From Methanoflorens sp963701995 (GTDB lineage Archaea; Halobacteriota; Bog-38; Methanoflorentales; Methanoflorentaceae), in contig OY969693.1 of the NCBI GenBank assembly GCA_963701995.1, positions 1,116,001 through 1,180,000 of the forward strand: DNA of 64,000 nucleotides, given 5' to 3'. The translations under genes were made by a program, and so were the position numbers. The notes beneath the pieces were generated by a model, which worked only from the letters and a program-made list of their open reading frames with translations, made no database searches and was not told the origin of the DNA. Positions 1 through 8,540 of this stretch are shown in pieces; the stretch's first letter is position 1; each line of letters starts with the position of its first letter.

Positions 1-893
1 TCTTCATGTTGTTTGGGGTTGCGCTCCGCGGTCTGCAGTTCGCCAACTCGTTTTTCCACTTGACTTAATAGTTCAGGATAGACCTTTTTTGAATAGAAGT
101 CTAAACGAGCCGCAATGGCTATTTTTGCAGCTAAGATTCTTGCAATCTTTCCTCTGTTGTTCGGGTGACTGCCGCGAACGAGCGGATGTTGAAAAATAAC
201 TCCGTGCTTGGGCGGTTTTGTGCCGTACTTTATATGCCTGAATAGCGCCTTGGAAGCGCCTATTACCTGAATCCTGCTAGCCGGCATTCTTGCGAGTGGC
301 CCTAGGCCACCTGCTCGAGCGATTAATCGCGCCCCGAGCAATTCACCAGCGAGCGTGGAGAGATTAGGGGCAGTGGTGCGCATTTCAAGCTCGATGGCGT
401 TTGCTATCTCCTGTCTCAATTCGCAAAGTCGGCTTATGGAACCGGCAAATTCTTGCGCCAGCGGTGACTGTGCGGAAGGTGAGGAGGCAAAAGCTTCCAG
501 TAGGTCCTCTGGCATAGACGTCTCCGACGTGAGCAAACACCACTCCGAAAGTCGTTCAGAGAGCAAGTTTATCGACTCATCAATGTCGTCGATACCATCG
601 ATAAGTTGGATAATGCGCGCGTCGGGCTGCGCAAACGCTGTGACTATCCGTTCCTTCGCGCTTTGTATCATAACAGCGCGAAGGAGTGAAACATATTCGG
701 GCTCGGAGCTGACAACTTGAAGTTTGATCGCAATCTCCCTGAGACGACCTCTGCATTCCTTATCGAAATCGGCAAAGTCCTCCCGCTGTAAGCGCTGTGC
801 CATCGCGTCGAAGTCTGCATTCAAGACCTGCGAGCGGACGATCTCGTCGTTGTGCAGTTCGATATCTCCAAACCAAGTTTTGATGTGTGCCAT
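1..893 (-). CDS. nop5: C/D box snoRNP core protein Nop5 (left edge cuts the 3' end)
   Basis: Reading the minus strand from the ATG at 893 gives about 297 codons that run off the window edge, so the C-terminus is missing. The protein holds the archaeal Nop56/58 core: GARLIARAGGLGPLARMPAS, then GASKALFRHIKYG, then the HGVIFQHPLV stretch. This family is the scaffold of the archaeal box C/D RNP. It links L7Ae and the guide RNA to the methyltransferase fibrillarin for 2'-O-methylation of rRNA and tRNA. The fibrillarin gene normally follows nop5 and would lie just outside the window; that is expectation, not seen. The gene is divergent from pyrD, and the TATA-like CTATAAATAG (minus strand, 957-948) fits its start. 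Confidence 0.93.
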   Translation of the reverse strand, partial: MAHIKTWFGDIELHNDEIVRSQVLNADFDAMAQRLQREDFADFDKECRGRLREIAIKLQVVSSEPEYVSLLRAVMIQSAKERIVTAFAQPDARIIQLIDGIDDIDESINLLSERLSEWCLLTSETSMPEDLLEAFASSPSAQSPLAQEFAGSISRLCELRQEIANAIELEMRTTAPNLSTLAGELLGARLIARAGGLGPLARMPASRIQVIGASKALFRHIKYGTKPPKHGVIFQHPLVRGSHPNNRGKIARILAAKIAIAARLDFYSKKVYPELLSQVEKRVGELQTAERNPKQHE

Positions 894-945
894 AACTCAT
901 TCTGTCGTCAGTTGCGCCAGTCTTCGCAACGGATGCGATGGGGCC

Positions 946-982
946 TATTCTATTTATAGTGCCGATAGACGGTTCTATATAT
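946..982. promoter_or_regulatory. Divergent promoter between nop5 and pyrD
   Basis: CTATTTATAG at 948-957 reads as a TATA box on both strands; on the minus strand it lies about 55 bp before the nop5 start. A second TATA-like element, CTATATATC at 974-982, is about 40 bp before the proposed pyrD start and fits plus-strand transcription. Position and base content support the call; there is no experimental support. Confidence 0.55.
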
Positions 983-1022
983 CTTGGGGCAAATTTATAG
1001 TTTGTCGGCTGGAAGTGATCAA

Positions 1023-1922
1023 TTGGACGTCCGTATCGGCAAACTGACGCTTAGTAACCCCACGATGCTCGCCGCAGGGATTATGGGATCTGCCGCATCT
1101 TCTCTAAGGCGTGTCATGACGTGCGGTGCAGGGGGCGTAGTGACGAAGTCAGTAGGTCTCACGCCTCGCGAAGGTCATCCCGGACCTGTCCTCGTTGAGA
1201 CCTCATCAGGATTTCTCAACGCGCTTGGATTACCCAATGCGGGACTCGCGTTTACCGATGAACTTGGGCAGCTGATTGCCCAAGCCGAACGAAAACCACT
1301 AATCGTCAGCATATTTGGCGCCAACGCAGACGAATTCATTGAGCTCGCCAGAACGTTTTGCCGGTTCGCCGACGCCCTCGAGCTTAACCTAAGCTGCCCC
1401 CACGCCCGGGGATACGGAATGGAAGTTGGCGCAGAGCCGGCACTAGTCAAGTCTATTACGCGCTCCGTGAAAAAACAGGTCGAACTCCCTGTATGGGTCA
1501 AGCTCACCCCTAACGTGACTGATATCACGGAAATAGGTCATGCAGCCGAAAAAGGTGGAGCTGACGCTGTAGTGGCGATAAACACCGTCAAGGGAATGGC
1601 GATCGATGTGGAAAGCGGAAGGCCTGTCTTGGGTAACGCATTTGGCGGACTTTCAGGCAGTGCGATAAGGCCGGTAGCGGTGAAATGTGTTTACGATCTC
1701 TACGAAACCCTTAGGATCCCTATTGTCGGGGTCGGGGGGGTCAGCAGTTACGAGGATGCCCTGGAGCTCATTATGGCAGGAGCGAAGACCATTCAGATCG
1801 GGTCGGCGGCGGCCAGAGATCTGTCGGTCTTTAAGAGTGTGGCGGACGGAATCGACCGCTACCTTGCCAGAAAAGGCATAACACTTGAAGACGCGGTCGG
1901 AAGCGCACACGAGAGTCATTGA
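1023..1922 (+). CDS. pyrD: Dihydroorotate dehydrogenase, class 1B catalytic subunit
   Basis: This FMN enzyme oxidises dihydroorotate to orotate in pyrimidine synthesis. The N-terminus VRIGKLTLSNPTMLAAGIMG, the catalytic-cysteine loop ELNLSCPHARGYG, the WVKLTPN strand and the FMN-phosphate region VGVGGVSSYEDALELIMAGA are all present. I chose the TTG at 1023 because GGAAGTGATC, a near-perfect Shine-Dalgarno site, ends two bases before it and the protein then starts MDVRIGK as relatives do. A TTG at 984 in the same frame would add 13 residues without such a site. The stop at 1922 is one base before the next gene's ATG, so the two are co-transcribed. No PyrK electron-transfer subunit is visible here. 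Confidence 0.95.
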   Translation: MDVRIGKLTLSNPTMLAAGIMGSAASSLRRVMTCGAGGVVTKSVGLTPREGHPGPVLVETSSGFLNALGLPNAGLAFTDELGQLIAQAERKPLIVSIFGANADEFIELARTFCRFADALELNLSCPHARGYGMEVGAEPALVKSITRSVKKQVELPVWVKLTPNVTDITEIGHAAEKGGADAVVAINTVKGMAIDVESGRPVLGNAFGGLSGSAIRPVAVKCVYDLYETLRIPIVGVGGVSSYEDALELIMAGAKTIQIGSAAARDLSVFKSVADGIDRYLARKGITLEDAVGSAHESH

Positions 1923-1923
1923 A

Positions 1924-2871
1924 ATGGATCTGAAGCAGCTGCTTAACACGACAAGTGTACTGCTCGTAGACGACACATACGCCGGCCTGAGAGATACTAC
2001 TTTCTCGAAGTATCTTCTTCGGGAGATGCTCGATTCACCGATTGACGCGATCGTTTCGTTTATCTGTAACGGTCAAATACGCGGAATTGCCTTCAAGCAG
2101 GATTTTTGGACGTTAGTCACCGACATAGTCCGGTTTGATTCAGAGTTCGATAGGTATGCCAGAGCGCTGTATCAGGCGGCCAAATCCGACAATAAGCGAT
2201 CGTGTGTGATCGAGGCAGCCGATTTTCACGCGGCGGTATGCGCACTTTTGTGCGACATGCTAGTGAGCGGTGAATCCTGTGAATGTTACGGCGGAAGACG
2301 AGCTCAGGTAGTAGCATACTCGCCTGAGCGTCAGGAGCGCTTACAGCTGTTTTTTAAGACTAAAATCGAGCTATTCTACGATTTGAATGCGGGAGAGATG
2401 CTGGAGGTATGCTGTGGGAATGGCATGGCCACCGCTGCGCTCCGCGAGCTTGGTTATAACGTATATGCGATAGATAACGATAAATGCGCAGTTTGCGAGG
2501 GGTTATTCTACGGCGCTCTTACCAAAGAAAGCACGCTGGTGATGGATGCCCGTTGCCTAGCGGAATACGAACTCGCCAAGTACCACGAGTTTGGATGCGT
2601 CGCTGGCTTCATGCTGGGGGCCATTTACGAGTTCAACAAACCCGATTGGCAGAAAATATTGTCAGAGGCTGCTGAGGTCATTAGGGAAGGGCTTTTGCTG
2701 TTTACCGCGCATAAGAAAGAAGAGGTTGACTTCATTTACAAAACGATGCTAGCCTTTGGCATCGAAGGCGAAATTATCGACAACCGAGATGACACCAGTA
2801 TTTACGACCAGTGGGCCTACCTCGGCGTCAAGCGAGCGAGCGCACGCGCATCTTCAAATCCCAAGGAGTGA
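1924..2871 (+). CDS. Uncharacterised SAM-dependent methyltransferase-like protein
   Basis: This is a 315-residue protein of unknown substrate. The second half has a Rossmann methyltransferase core: MLEVCCGNGMATAALRELG for the SAM-binding loop, followed by NVYAIDNDKCA where the acidic residue would bind the ribose. The first 150 residues match no domain I recognise and are rich in Cys and acidic residues (VSFICNGQIRG, CALLCDMLVSGESCECYG). The ATG at 1924 follows the pyrD stop by one base, so translation is probably coupled. An in-frame start at 1885 lies inside pyrD and is less likely. The pyrD linkage may only reflect operon history; I infer no pathway. Confidence 0.75.
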   Translation: MDLKQLLNTTSVLLVDDTYAGLRDTTFSKYLLREMLDSPIDAIVSFICNGQIRGIAFKQDFWTLVTDIVRFDSEFDRYARALYQAAKSDNKRSCVIEAADFHAAVCALLCDMLVSGESCECYGGRRAQVVAYSPERQERLQLFFKTKIELFYDLNAGEMLEVCCGNGMATAALRELGYNVYAIDNDKCAVCEGLFYGALTKESTLVMDARCLAEYELAKYHEFGCVAGFMLGAIYEFNKPDWQKILSEAAEVIREGLLLFTAHKKEEVDFIYKTMLAFGIEGEIIDNRDDTSIYDQWAYLGVKRASARASSNPKE

Positions 2872-3017
2872 GCACTGGCAGCCCGCTGCTGCGCGGTATC
2901 ACTTCAACAGTTTTCGGTGCTGTCTTTCTTCGGGTTGGTTTTTCGCTTGATTGTAGTCGGATTATGCACTTGGCCGTTATATAGAACGTGGCGGCTCGCA
3001 CAGGGGCGGAGCGCCAA

Positions 3018-4472
3018 TCATTGTGATCTCCCAGACAAAACGTCTGCTATGCAGTCAATAACGTCTGTTGCCAAGAGGCTGTATCCAAAGCGGGAATATG
3101 CTAAGTCGCCGGCACGACCGTTAAGGTAAGCGGCTGCTGAAGCGGCTTGCATTTTGTCTAGGGATGTTGAGAGAGCGCCAACAAGCCCTGCTAGGACGTC
3201 GCCAGTACCCCCGACCGTCATAGCGGCGTTACCGGTTTTGTTGAGCCTGTGTTTCGTTCCATCTGAAATGATATCGATGCGACCCTTTAGCAGCGTTACT
3301 ACGCCCCAATCTCGCGAAAAAGCTTTTACCGCCTCTATTCTTTCTTGAAGCGTGCTTGGAACTTCGGCACCTGTCAGAGCTGCAAACTCGCCTAGGTGTG
3401 GCGTGACAGCTATTTTGCCTTCCTCATACTCTGAGCTTGCAAGGCCACGGAGCGCGTCTGCGTCGAGCGTTAGGTTGTTAGAAGCAGTTATTAGCGCGCT
3501 TGCAGCTCGGATCGTCTCTGCGTCAGCACCGAGACCAGGACCCAGCACCACGGAATCGTGCTTGGCAATTAGATCGATCAGACTTTCAACGTCTCGCGTG
3601 GTGAATCGGTCGATGCCTATCTTTCGAACTATGAGGTTCGGATTGAATCCTGCTATGATTTCGGCGTTTGGAGATGCAACAGTCACGATATCGACCCCGC
3701 TTCTCATCGCCGCCATTGCAGCGAACGTTGGCGCGCCCGGATAAGGGCCTCCGCCAATAATCAGTACTCGCCCATTTTCGCCCTTGTGACTTTCGGCGCG
3801 CCGATGCAGCAACACATCTCCAGGGCCAGTGCATAGCTCCGCTTCTAGCGGAATCCCAATATCGCAGACTGTGGTTCCCTTTGATCGTGTGCCAGCTTTG
3901 AGGCCGTGAAAGGCGACCAGATAATCTGAATCGACCGCAGTCTCTGTGCGATAGCCACTTGGCACATCAACCGACAGTTTCTTGATTTTTGCTTGATTGA
4001 TGAGGTGAATGACGGTTCGTTCTGGCTCGCGCACGGGCCCTGCCAGCCCGGTTCCGAGAATGGCGTCGACAAGAATGTCATAGCCTTCTAGCTTCGTGAG
4101 AGGACTTTCCGGGCCAAAAATTGAAGCGCCTTGACAAAGCGTTACCGAATGATCCAAGTGCTCCAAAATCTTCCAGTTCGTTCGTGATTCTTCAGTCTTC
4201 AGGGCTTTCTCATGGCCGACTAGCACCACGTGAACGGCAAAATCGCGCGACAGATGCCGAGCCGCAACGAAGCCGTCGCCCCCGTTGTTCCCTAGACCGC
4301 AGATGATAGCTATTGTCTGGGAAGAGCCGCGTGAACCTTTGCAGAGGTGTCTTACGCGTTCCGCAACGGCCTTTCCCGCATTTTCCATGAGCTGCAGTTT
4401 GGAAATGCCGAGCCCAACGCAGTTTTCGTCGATGCGCCGCATCTCTTCAGCAGATAACGGCTCGAGAGGCAT
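3018..4472 (-). CDS. nnr: Bifunctional NAD(P)H-hydrate epimerase/dehydratase
   Basis: This enzyme repairs NADH and NADPH damaged by hydration. The N-terminal epimerase domain shows IICGLGNNGGDGFVAARHL; the C-terminal ADP-dependent dehydratase (carbohydrate-kinase fold) shows VVLGPGLGADAETIRAA and VGGTGDVLAGLVGAL, with the Asp of the latter as the expected catalytic base. The fused two-domain layout and length of about 484 residues are normal for archaea. I prefer the ATG at 4472 (MPLEPLSAEEMRRID) because a TATA-like element at 4493-4502 would put transcription start close to it; an ATG at 4487 adds five residues. The gene is divergent from the PUA gene, with little room between. Confidence 0.94.
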   Translation of the reverse strand: MPLEPLSAEEMRRIDENCVGLGISKLQLMENAGKAVAERVRHLCKGSRGSSQTIAIICGLGNNGGDGFVAARHLSRDFAVHVVLVGHEKALKTEESRTNWKILEHLDHSVTLCQGASIFGPESPLTKLEGYDILVDAILGTGLAGPVREPERTVIHLINQAKIKKLSVDVPSGYRTETAVDSDYLVAFHGLKAGTRSKGTTVCDIGIPLEAELCTGPGDVLLHRRAESHKGENGRVLIIGGGPYPGAPTFAAMAAMRSGVDIVTVASPNAEIIAGFNPNLIVRKIGIDRFTTRDVESLIDLIAKHDSVVLGPGLGADAETIRAASALITASNNLTLDADALRGLASSEYEEGKIAVTPHLGEFAALTGAEVPSTLQERIEAVKAFSRDWGVVTLLKGRIDIISDGTKHRLNKTGNAAMTVGGTGDVLAGLVGALSTSLDKMQAASAAAYLNGRAGDLAYSRFGYSLLATDVIDCIADVLSGRSQ

Positions 4473-4507
4473 AAACCTAAAATGCATAGCATAGAGATAT
4501 AACGCTT

Positions 4508-5008
4508 GTGCTGCGACGCGTCCGGATCATTGCAGATTACCAGTTCGGGTCTGGTGCCGGAGAGAGTCTCTTTCCAGAAACGGTCACTTTCGCGCTATCG
4601 CGAACGCGACGGGTCAGTCAGGTTCTCGACGGCGGAATTCGGGTCGCAACATTGCGTGCGTCTGACGGACTTTTCACGTTAGGCGAGCTAGGAGCACGTC
4701 GACTCCACGCACGTTTTTCGTGTCCGAAGCTGCGAGTTATCGTGAACGCCGAATCTGCGCCGTTCGTCGGGGCGGGAAGAACGGCCTTTGCAAAACACGT
4801 GATAAGTGCTGACTCTGATTTGAGGGCGCAGGACGAGGTACTCTTAGTCGACGAACGCGACGCGCTAATAGCGACAGGCCGGGCTCTCTTGAGCCCACTA
4901 GAGATGTGTGCGTTCAACAAGGGAGTGGCAGTAAAAACGAGGCAGGGTTTCCTTAAGACGGATGGAAGACGCAAACTGCGTTCAGACCTTCCGAATCCAG
5001 CACCATAA
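4508..5008 (+). CDS. PUA-domain RNA-binding protein
   Basis: The 166-residue protein has a poorly conserved N-terminal half and a C-terminal PUA domain of about 75 residues (LRVIVNAESAPFVGAGRTAF, then LRAQDEVLLVDERDALIATG and FNKGVAVKTRQGF). PUA domains bind structured RNA. Archaeal proteins of this arrangement often sit beside nac and tRNA-modification genes, as here, and are thought to act in rRNA or tRNA maturation; that role is inference. The GTG at 4508 is the only reasonable start, and it leaves only about 20 bp from the divergent nnr gene. Confidence 0.8.
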   Translation: MLRRVRIIADYQFGSGAGESLFPETVTFALSRTRRVSQVLDGGIRVATLRASDGLFTLGELGARRLHARFSCPKLRVIVNAESAPFVGAGRTAFAKHVISADSDLRAQDEVLLVDERDALIATGRALLSPLEMCAFNKGVAVKTRQGFLKTDGRRKLRSDLPNPAP

Positions 5009-5049
5009 CGTAAAAATCCTTTGAATGTGTCATTAACGTGGGTGATTCT

Positions 5050-5388
5050 ATGATTCCAGGCATGCGGGGAATGAGTCCCAAAAAACTACAGCAGATGATG
5101 AAACAAATGGGGATCGACGTCGAGGAGTTGGCAAACGTCGAGCGGGTGATCATCCAGCTTTCTGATAAAGAACTCATTTTCGAAGACGCAACGGTGACCG
5201 TGATGACGGCGCAAGGAACCAAGAACTATCAGATATCCGGGGAGCCCACAGTGCGTCCGAAAGTGAACGATGAAGACGTCAAAATAGTGACAGAACAGGC
5301 AGGAGTCAGTGAGGATGCTGCGCGAGAAGCCCTGGTGACTTCCGGCGGAGATCTCGCTGATGCCATTCTCAAATTGAAGGGGCAGTAG
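5050..5388 (+). CDS. nac: Nascent polypeptide-associated complex protein (aNAC)
   Basis: Archaeal NAC is a homodimer that binds ribosomes near the exit tunnel and shields emerging chains. The 112-residue protein begins MIPGMRGMSPKKLQQMMKQM, followed by the NAC beta-barrel (VERVIIQLSDKELIFEDATV) and a C-terminal UBA domain (VSEDAAREALVTSGGDLADA). The ATG at 5050 has GGGTGATT just before it; a GTG at 5038 in frame is less likely. It lies between the PUA gene and trmI on the same strand with short gaps, and probably shares their transcript. Confidence 0.95.
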   Translation: MIPGMRGMSPKKLQQMMKQMGIDVEELANVERVIIQLSDKELIFEDATVTVMTAQGTKNYQISGEPTVRPKVNDEDVKIVTEQAGVSEDAAREALVTSGGDLADAILKLKGQ

Positions 5389-5397
5389 CGGCAAAAT

Positions 5398-6123
5398 ATG
5401 ATAGAGAACGCGCTTTTGGTCTCAGTCGCGAACGCTGAAAGGCAATTCTTAGTTAGATCCGAAGGAGAGCTTCACACGGACGCTGGCGTCATCAACCTCG
5501 AGATTCTGCAAGCTCTGGAATATGGCAGCATAATTACCACGCACCTGGGCACGGAATTCAAGGTGCTGAGACCCCGCGCTCCTGACTATTTTCGTCACTT
5601 GAAGCGAACTGGCGCGCCCATGATGCCGAAGGACATTGGGATCATAGTCGCCCATACTGGTTTGAACAATAACGATATCGCCCTCGACGCAGGCGCAGGG
5701 TCGGGAATCACAGCGATCTTTCTGGGAAGCGTCGCCGAACACGTGACTTCGTACGAGATCAACAGTGATTTTGCTAAACGCGCTGCTCAGAATGTGAGAC
5801 ACGCAGGACTGACAAACATTGATATCATTGAAGGCGACGTGCTCGAAATGACCTCAGAGGAAGAGTTTGACGTCATCACCCTCGATTTATACGACATCGT
5901 CAAAGCAATCGAAGTGGTAAAGGAATATTTGGCGCCCGGCGGGTTCATCGCAACCTTCTCTCCGTTCTATGAGCAGGCTTTTGAAGCACGCAAGGCGCTT
6001 GCGCGCTCTACTCAAATCAAGACGTTTGAGGTAATTGAGCGGGAAATGCAGTTTGGAAAGAGAGGTACTCGCCCTGCGACACGAGTCGGTCACACTGGAT
6101 TCGTTACGATAGCCCGAGCCTGA
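5398..6123 (+). CDS. trmI: tRNA (adenine-N1)-methyltransferase TrmI
   Basis: The family makes 1-methyladenosine at positions 57/58 of archaeal tRNA. The N-terminal 70 residues form the small beta domain (VRSEGELHTDAGVINLEIL, LGTEFKVLRPRAPDYFRHLK), followed by a class I SAM-binding fold with ALDAGAGSGITAIFLG and SYEINSDFAKRAAQNV. The motif DVITLDLYD occupies the place where bacterial and archaeal TrmI proteins have a catalytic Asp. At 241 residues the length is typical. The ATG follows nac by nine bases. No truncation is visible. Confidence 0.93.
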   Translation: MIENALLVSVANAERQFLVRSEGELHTDAGVINLEILQALEYGSIITTHLGTEFKVLRPRAPDYFRHLKRTGAPMMPKDIGIIVAHTGLNNNDIALDAGAGSGITAIFLGSVAEHVTSYEINSDFAKRAAQNVRHAGLTNIDIIEGDVLEMTSEEEFDVITLDLYDIVKAIEVVKEYLAPGGFIATFSPFYEQAFEARKALARSTQIKTFEVIEREMQFGKRGTRPATRVGHTGFVTIARA

Positions 6124-6172
6124 CCGCTGCGACCCAGTTCTAGCGGCTGTTTTGCTTATGAAATGAGCGCGA

Positions 6173-6210
6173 ACTTATAAATAATAATATCAACGATTTT
6201 TTTGGGGGGA
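6173..6210 (+). promoter_or_regulatory. TATA box and Shine-Dalgarno for the small four-Cys gene
   Basis: CTTATAAATAATAA at about 6173-6186 is a good archaeal TATA element, and a purine run GGGGGGA at 6204-6210 precedes the ATG at 6214. It gives the small gene its own start after trmI. Confidence 0.5.
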
Positions 6211-6213
6211 TGT

Positions 6214-6390
6214 ATGGGCTTAGGAACCAGCACAACTGAACCCGACATAGATTGTCTGGCGTTTATGGGATATGAGCGATACGGGGCAACCAAATACGTG
6301 CGCTGCGGTGCTTTTGGGATACTCCCGCTTGATTCGTGCAAGCGCTGCGTAGAATACAGAAAAGCAAGAGCCCCTGATTACTACCGTTAG
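6214..6390 (+). CDS. Small four-cysteine protein, possible zinc binder
   Basis: This 58-residue protein of unknown function has four cysteines, the last two as CKRC in a C-terminal segment DSCKRCVEYRKARAPDYYR, and a single Cys in each of DIDCLAFMG and YVRCGAFG. The spacing could bind one zinc ion, but I do not recognise the family. Its own TATA box and strong Shine-Dalgarno support expression. It overlaps the converging glycosyltransferase gene by four bases. A chance ORF cannot be excluded. Confidence 0.5.
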   Translation: MGLGTSTTEPDIDCLAFMGYERYGATKYVRCGAFGILPLDSCKRCVEYRKARAPDYYR

Positions 6391-7571
6391 CTACTCATCT
6401 GCGAAAGTGCCTTCGTGTACGCCTTCTCAGTTCTCCGAGCGATGTTATCCCACGTAAGGGTCTCTCTAACGGCTGCGTAAGCCTCTGTAGCGAGATCGTC
6501 TCGTAGGTTCTGATCAGCTAGGAGCCGATTCACACCTTGCGAGAGCGCAAGCACATCTCGTGGGCGCACGAGCACGCCGCAGCGGTCGTTCAATATCTCA
6601 GGAATTCCCCCTACATTCGTTGCGACAACTGGACGCTCACAGGCCATTGACTCAATTAAAAAGAGACTGGACGCTTCCATCAAGCTTGGGATCACGACGA
6701 TATCTGATGCCGCAATGTAATGGGGCAACTCTGTATGCGGCACTGCGCCGATGAACGTCACGACGTCTTGGAGGCCGTGCTGCTCAACAAGCCTTTCGAG
6801 GTGCTGCTTCTCTGGCCCATCTCCGGCGATCACAAGCTGGGCATCGTGTTGCGCGATGATGTCAGGCATGGCCAAAATGAGGTAGTCCACGCCGTTCTTT
6901 TCGACAAGTCTTCGCGCGGTAAATAGAACCGTTTGGTCAGAGAGGGATTCCGTAGGAACAACGTCGGGGTGAAACGCGCGCGGGTCGAAGCCGTTGTGAA
7001 TTGTCACCACCTTGTCGGCGGGTGCGCCCCATTCAATGACTCTGCTGGCGAAATACGCACCCGTGTGAATCTGGATCTTGGAAATTCGCGCAAGCGCGGG
7101 GGCGAGCGCGCGTTCTGTAAATCTGTAGAGTGACGCGACTATAGGTGGCTCTATGTAGCGCCAGATGTCATAATAGGATCCGTGAAGTGTGTTGACCGCT
7201 GCTCCTCTGTATTTTCGAGCCAAGACGTTTGCTGCCACGCCTGACGTGTAGAAATGGCCGTGGTAGATATCAAACCCGGAGAGATCTGCTGCAAACGTAG
7301 CAAACGGAAATGCGACCTGTCGGGCAAATCTTAGGTTTGCAGGATCCCACGTGCGTTTCATAGAGCCTCCAAGTTCAACGTTTTTGACTGATACGTCTTC
7401 AATGCGAAACTCAGTGGCTCTGCTGCTTGCCCCGCTTACTATCGTCACTTCGTGCCCGAGTTTTGCTAGCGATTTCGACAGTTCAAGCAGTGCAACTTCA
7501 ATCCCCCCCAGCAATACCCCTTCTGGCTGCGGACCGAGCTCATAGATGTGTGCAATCTTCAGCGGGTTCAA
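6387..7571 (-). CDS. GT-B fold glycosyltransferase, family 4 type
   Basis: The protein is about 395 residues and probably transfers a sugar from a nucleotide donor during surface glycan or glycolipid assembly. The N-terminal acceptor domain has LLGGIEVALLELSKSLAKLGHEV, and the C-terminal donor domain shows VLFTARRLVEKNGVDYLILA, VIAGDGPEKQHLERL and the EX7E-like PSLMEASSLFLIESMACE. The TTG at 7571 overlaps the upstream deacetylase stop as TTGA and has GGAAGGTG five bases before it; an ATG at 7586 lacks such a site. The overlap implies one transcript with the deacetylase. The sugar cannot be predicted. Confidence 0.88.
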   Translation of the reverse strand: MNPLKIAHIYELGPQPEGVLLGGIEVALLELSKSLAKLGHEVTIVSGASSRATEFRIEDVSVKNVELGGSMKRTWDPANLRFARQVAFPFATFAADLSGFDIYHGHFYTSGVAANVLARKYRGAAVNTLHGSYYDIWRYIEPPIVASLYRFTERALAPALARISKIQIHTGAYFASRVIEWGAPADKVVTIHNGFDPRAFHPDVVPTESLSDQTVLFTARRLVEKNGVDYLILAMPDIIAQHDAQLVIAGDGPEKQHLERLVEQHGLQDVVTFIGAVPHTELPHYIAASDIVVIPSLMEASSLFLIESMACERPVVATNVGGIPEILNDRCGVLVRPRDVLALSQGVNRLLADQNLRDDLATEAYAAVRETLTWDNIARRTEKAYTKALSQMSS

Positions 7572-8422
7572 ACGCGCACCTTCCATTGTCGCGCAATTTG
7601 AGCCAGCGTTGAGAACTTAAAGCGCGCGTCTTCGTCCAAGTCTTGTAGGACCGAAGAGAAGAGGCCCTTCTGGCAGCCTAGTTCGTAAGCCGGGTGCGCA
7701 TATACCACGAACGGTAATTGGTTGCTGTGCCAAACATCTGCGCACGCAGATATTCTCGCTTTGATCTCGTCTGCAGATAACCCCTTCGCGAAAAGCTCAC
7801 CGATCGAATCCATCGAAACGGGCACTTGTAAGACTCCGCTTATGTCCGAACCCGTTTCGGGGTAAAACGGAGATATAGGGTGGTCGCTCTTGAAATCGCT
7901 TGAGTAATCGAAATCAAACGCATTTATAGCTCGAAGCAGAGCGCTTGTAACAGTGAATCCTGGTGATGCGAAGCTCTTGGCTGTGGCCTTAGTTACAGCC
8001 TCGAGCGCCATCATGCCGGTGCTAATCAACCGTTTGATGGCTACCTCGTCCATCATTGACAATTTGCGAGTCCACGTGAAGTGATCGTACCCGTGTAGTC
8101 CCAGTTCGTGTCCATCTTCTTTGACTCTTTGTAGAATCTCTGGCGATGCAGCTTCCACCTGCGTGCTGCGCAAGATACCGTTGAGACTATAGGCCCCGTA
8201 TCTCAGCGGCCTCGACTTGATGAACTGCGCGTAGCTTCGCGGATGAGCGAGGTGCTTGAAGAAATTGAGCGCTAGCCTGTCGGGGCCTGTGGTGATGAAA
8301 AAAGTCCCTTTGATGCCAAGACGCTTCAACAAGTCAAGAAGTTCAGGCAGGAGGGCGATATCTCGTGTGCTGTCGACGTCAATTCTTATCGCGGCGGGGG
8401 TTTTGGACATCGTCATTTCCAC
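7568..8422 (-). CDS. Polysaccharide deacetylase family protein, ArnD-like
   Basis: This NodB-fold metal-dependent deacetylase or deformylase has 284 residues. The metal and catalytic motif AAIRIDVDSTRD is near the N-terminus, followed by LGIKGTFFITTGPDR, GHELGLHGYDHFTW with the metal His pair, and FASPGFTVTSALLRA. These resemble ArnD-type deformylases of lipid-linked amino sugars more than chitin deacetylases. With the overlapping glycosyltransferase it probably modifies a lipid-linked or surface sugar; the substrate is inference. The start is GTG 8422 or one of two ATGs within 12 bp. A TATA-like GTATAGATATAC just upstream suggests a short leader. Confidence 0.85.
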   Translation of the reverse strand: MEMTMSKTPAAIRIDVDSTRDIALLPELLDLLKRLGIKGTFFITTGPDRLALNFFKHLAHPRSYAQFIKSRPLRYGAYSLNGILRSTQVEAASPEILQRVKEDGHELGLHGYDHFTWTRKLSMMDEVAIKRLISTGMMALEAVTKATAKSFASPGFTVTSALLRAINAFDFDYSSDFKSDHPISPFYPETGSDISGVLQVPVSMDSIGELFAKGLSADEIKARISACADVWHSNQLPFVVYAHPAYELGCQKGLFSSVLQDLDEDARFKFSTLAQIARQWKVRV

Positions 8423-8427
8423 AAAAA

Positions 8428-8442
8428 AGTATATCTATACAC
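8428..8442. promoter_or_regulatory. Divergent TATA element, deacetylase/archaeosortase
   Basis: GTATATCTATAC is close to palindromic and sits between the divergent deacetylase and archaeosortase genes. It lies a few bases before the deacetylase start region and about 100 bp before the archaeosortase start. It could serve as TATA for either strand. Confidence 0.4.
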
Positions 8443-8540
8443 GTTTTCCAAATCGTATTTGGTATTAAGACTGTCGTTAATACAAGTCGTTCTACCAAGT
8501 TGCAGGTTTCTGATGCGATTTCTGCGAGGCAAATAAACCG

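Noticed and set aside
355..1047. Plus-strand open frames over the left end
   Set aside because: They are antisense to nop5, whose minus-strand frame is clearly the coding one.
2868..3129. Possible small membrane protein after the 1924 methyltransferase (two frames, GTG overlapping the stop)
   Set aside because: The hydrophobic stretch changes frame midway and then runs antisense to nnr; too weak to call without homologues.
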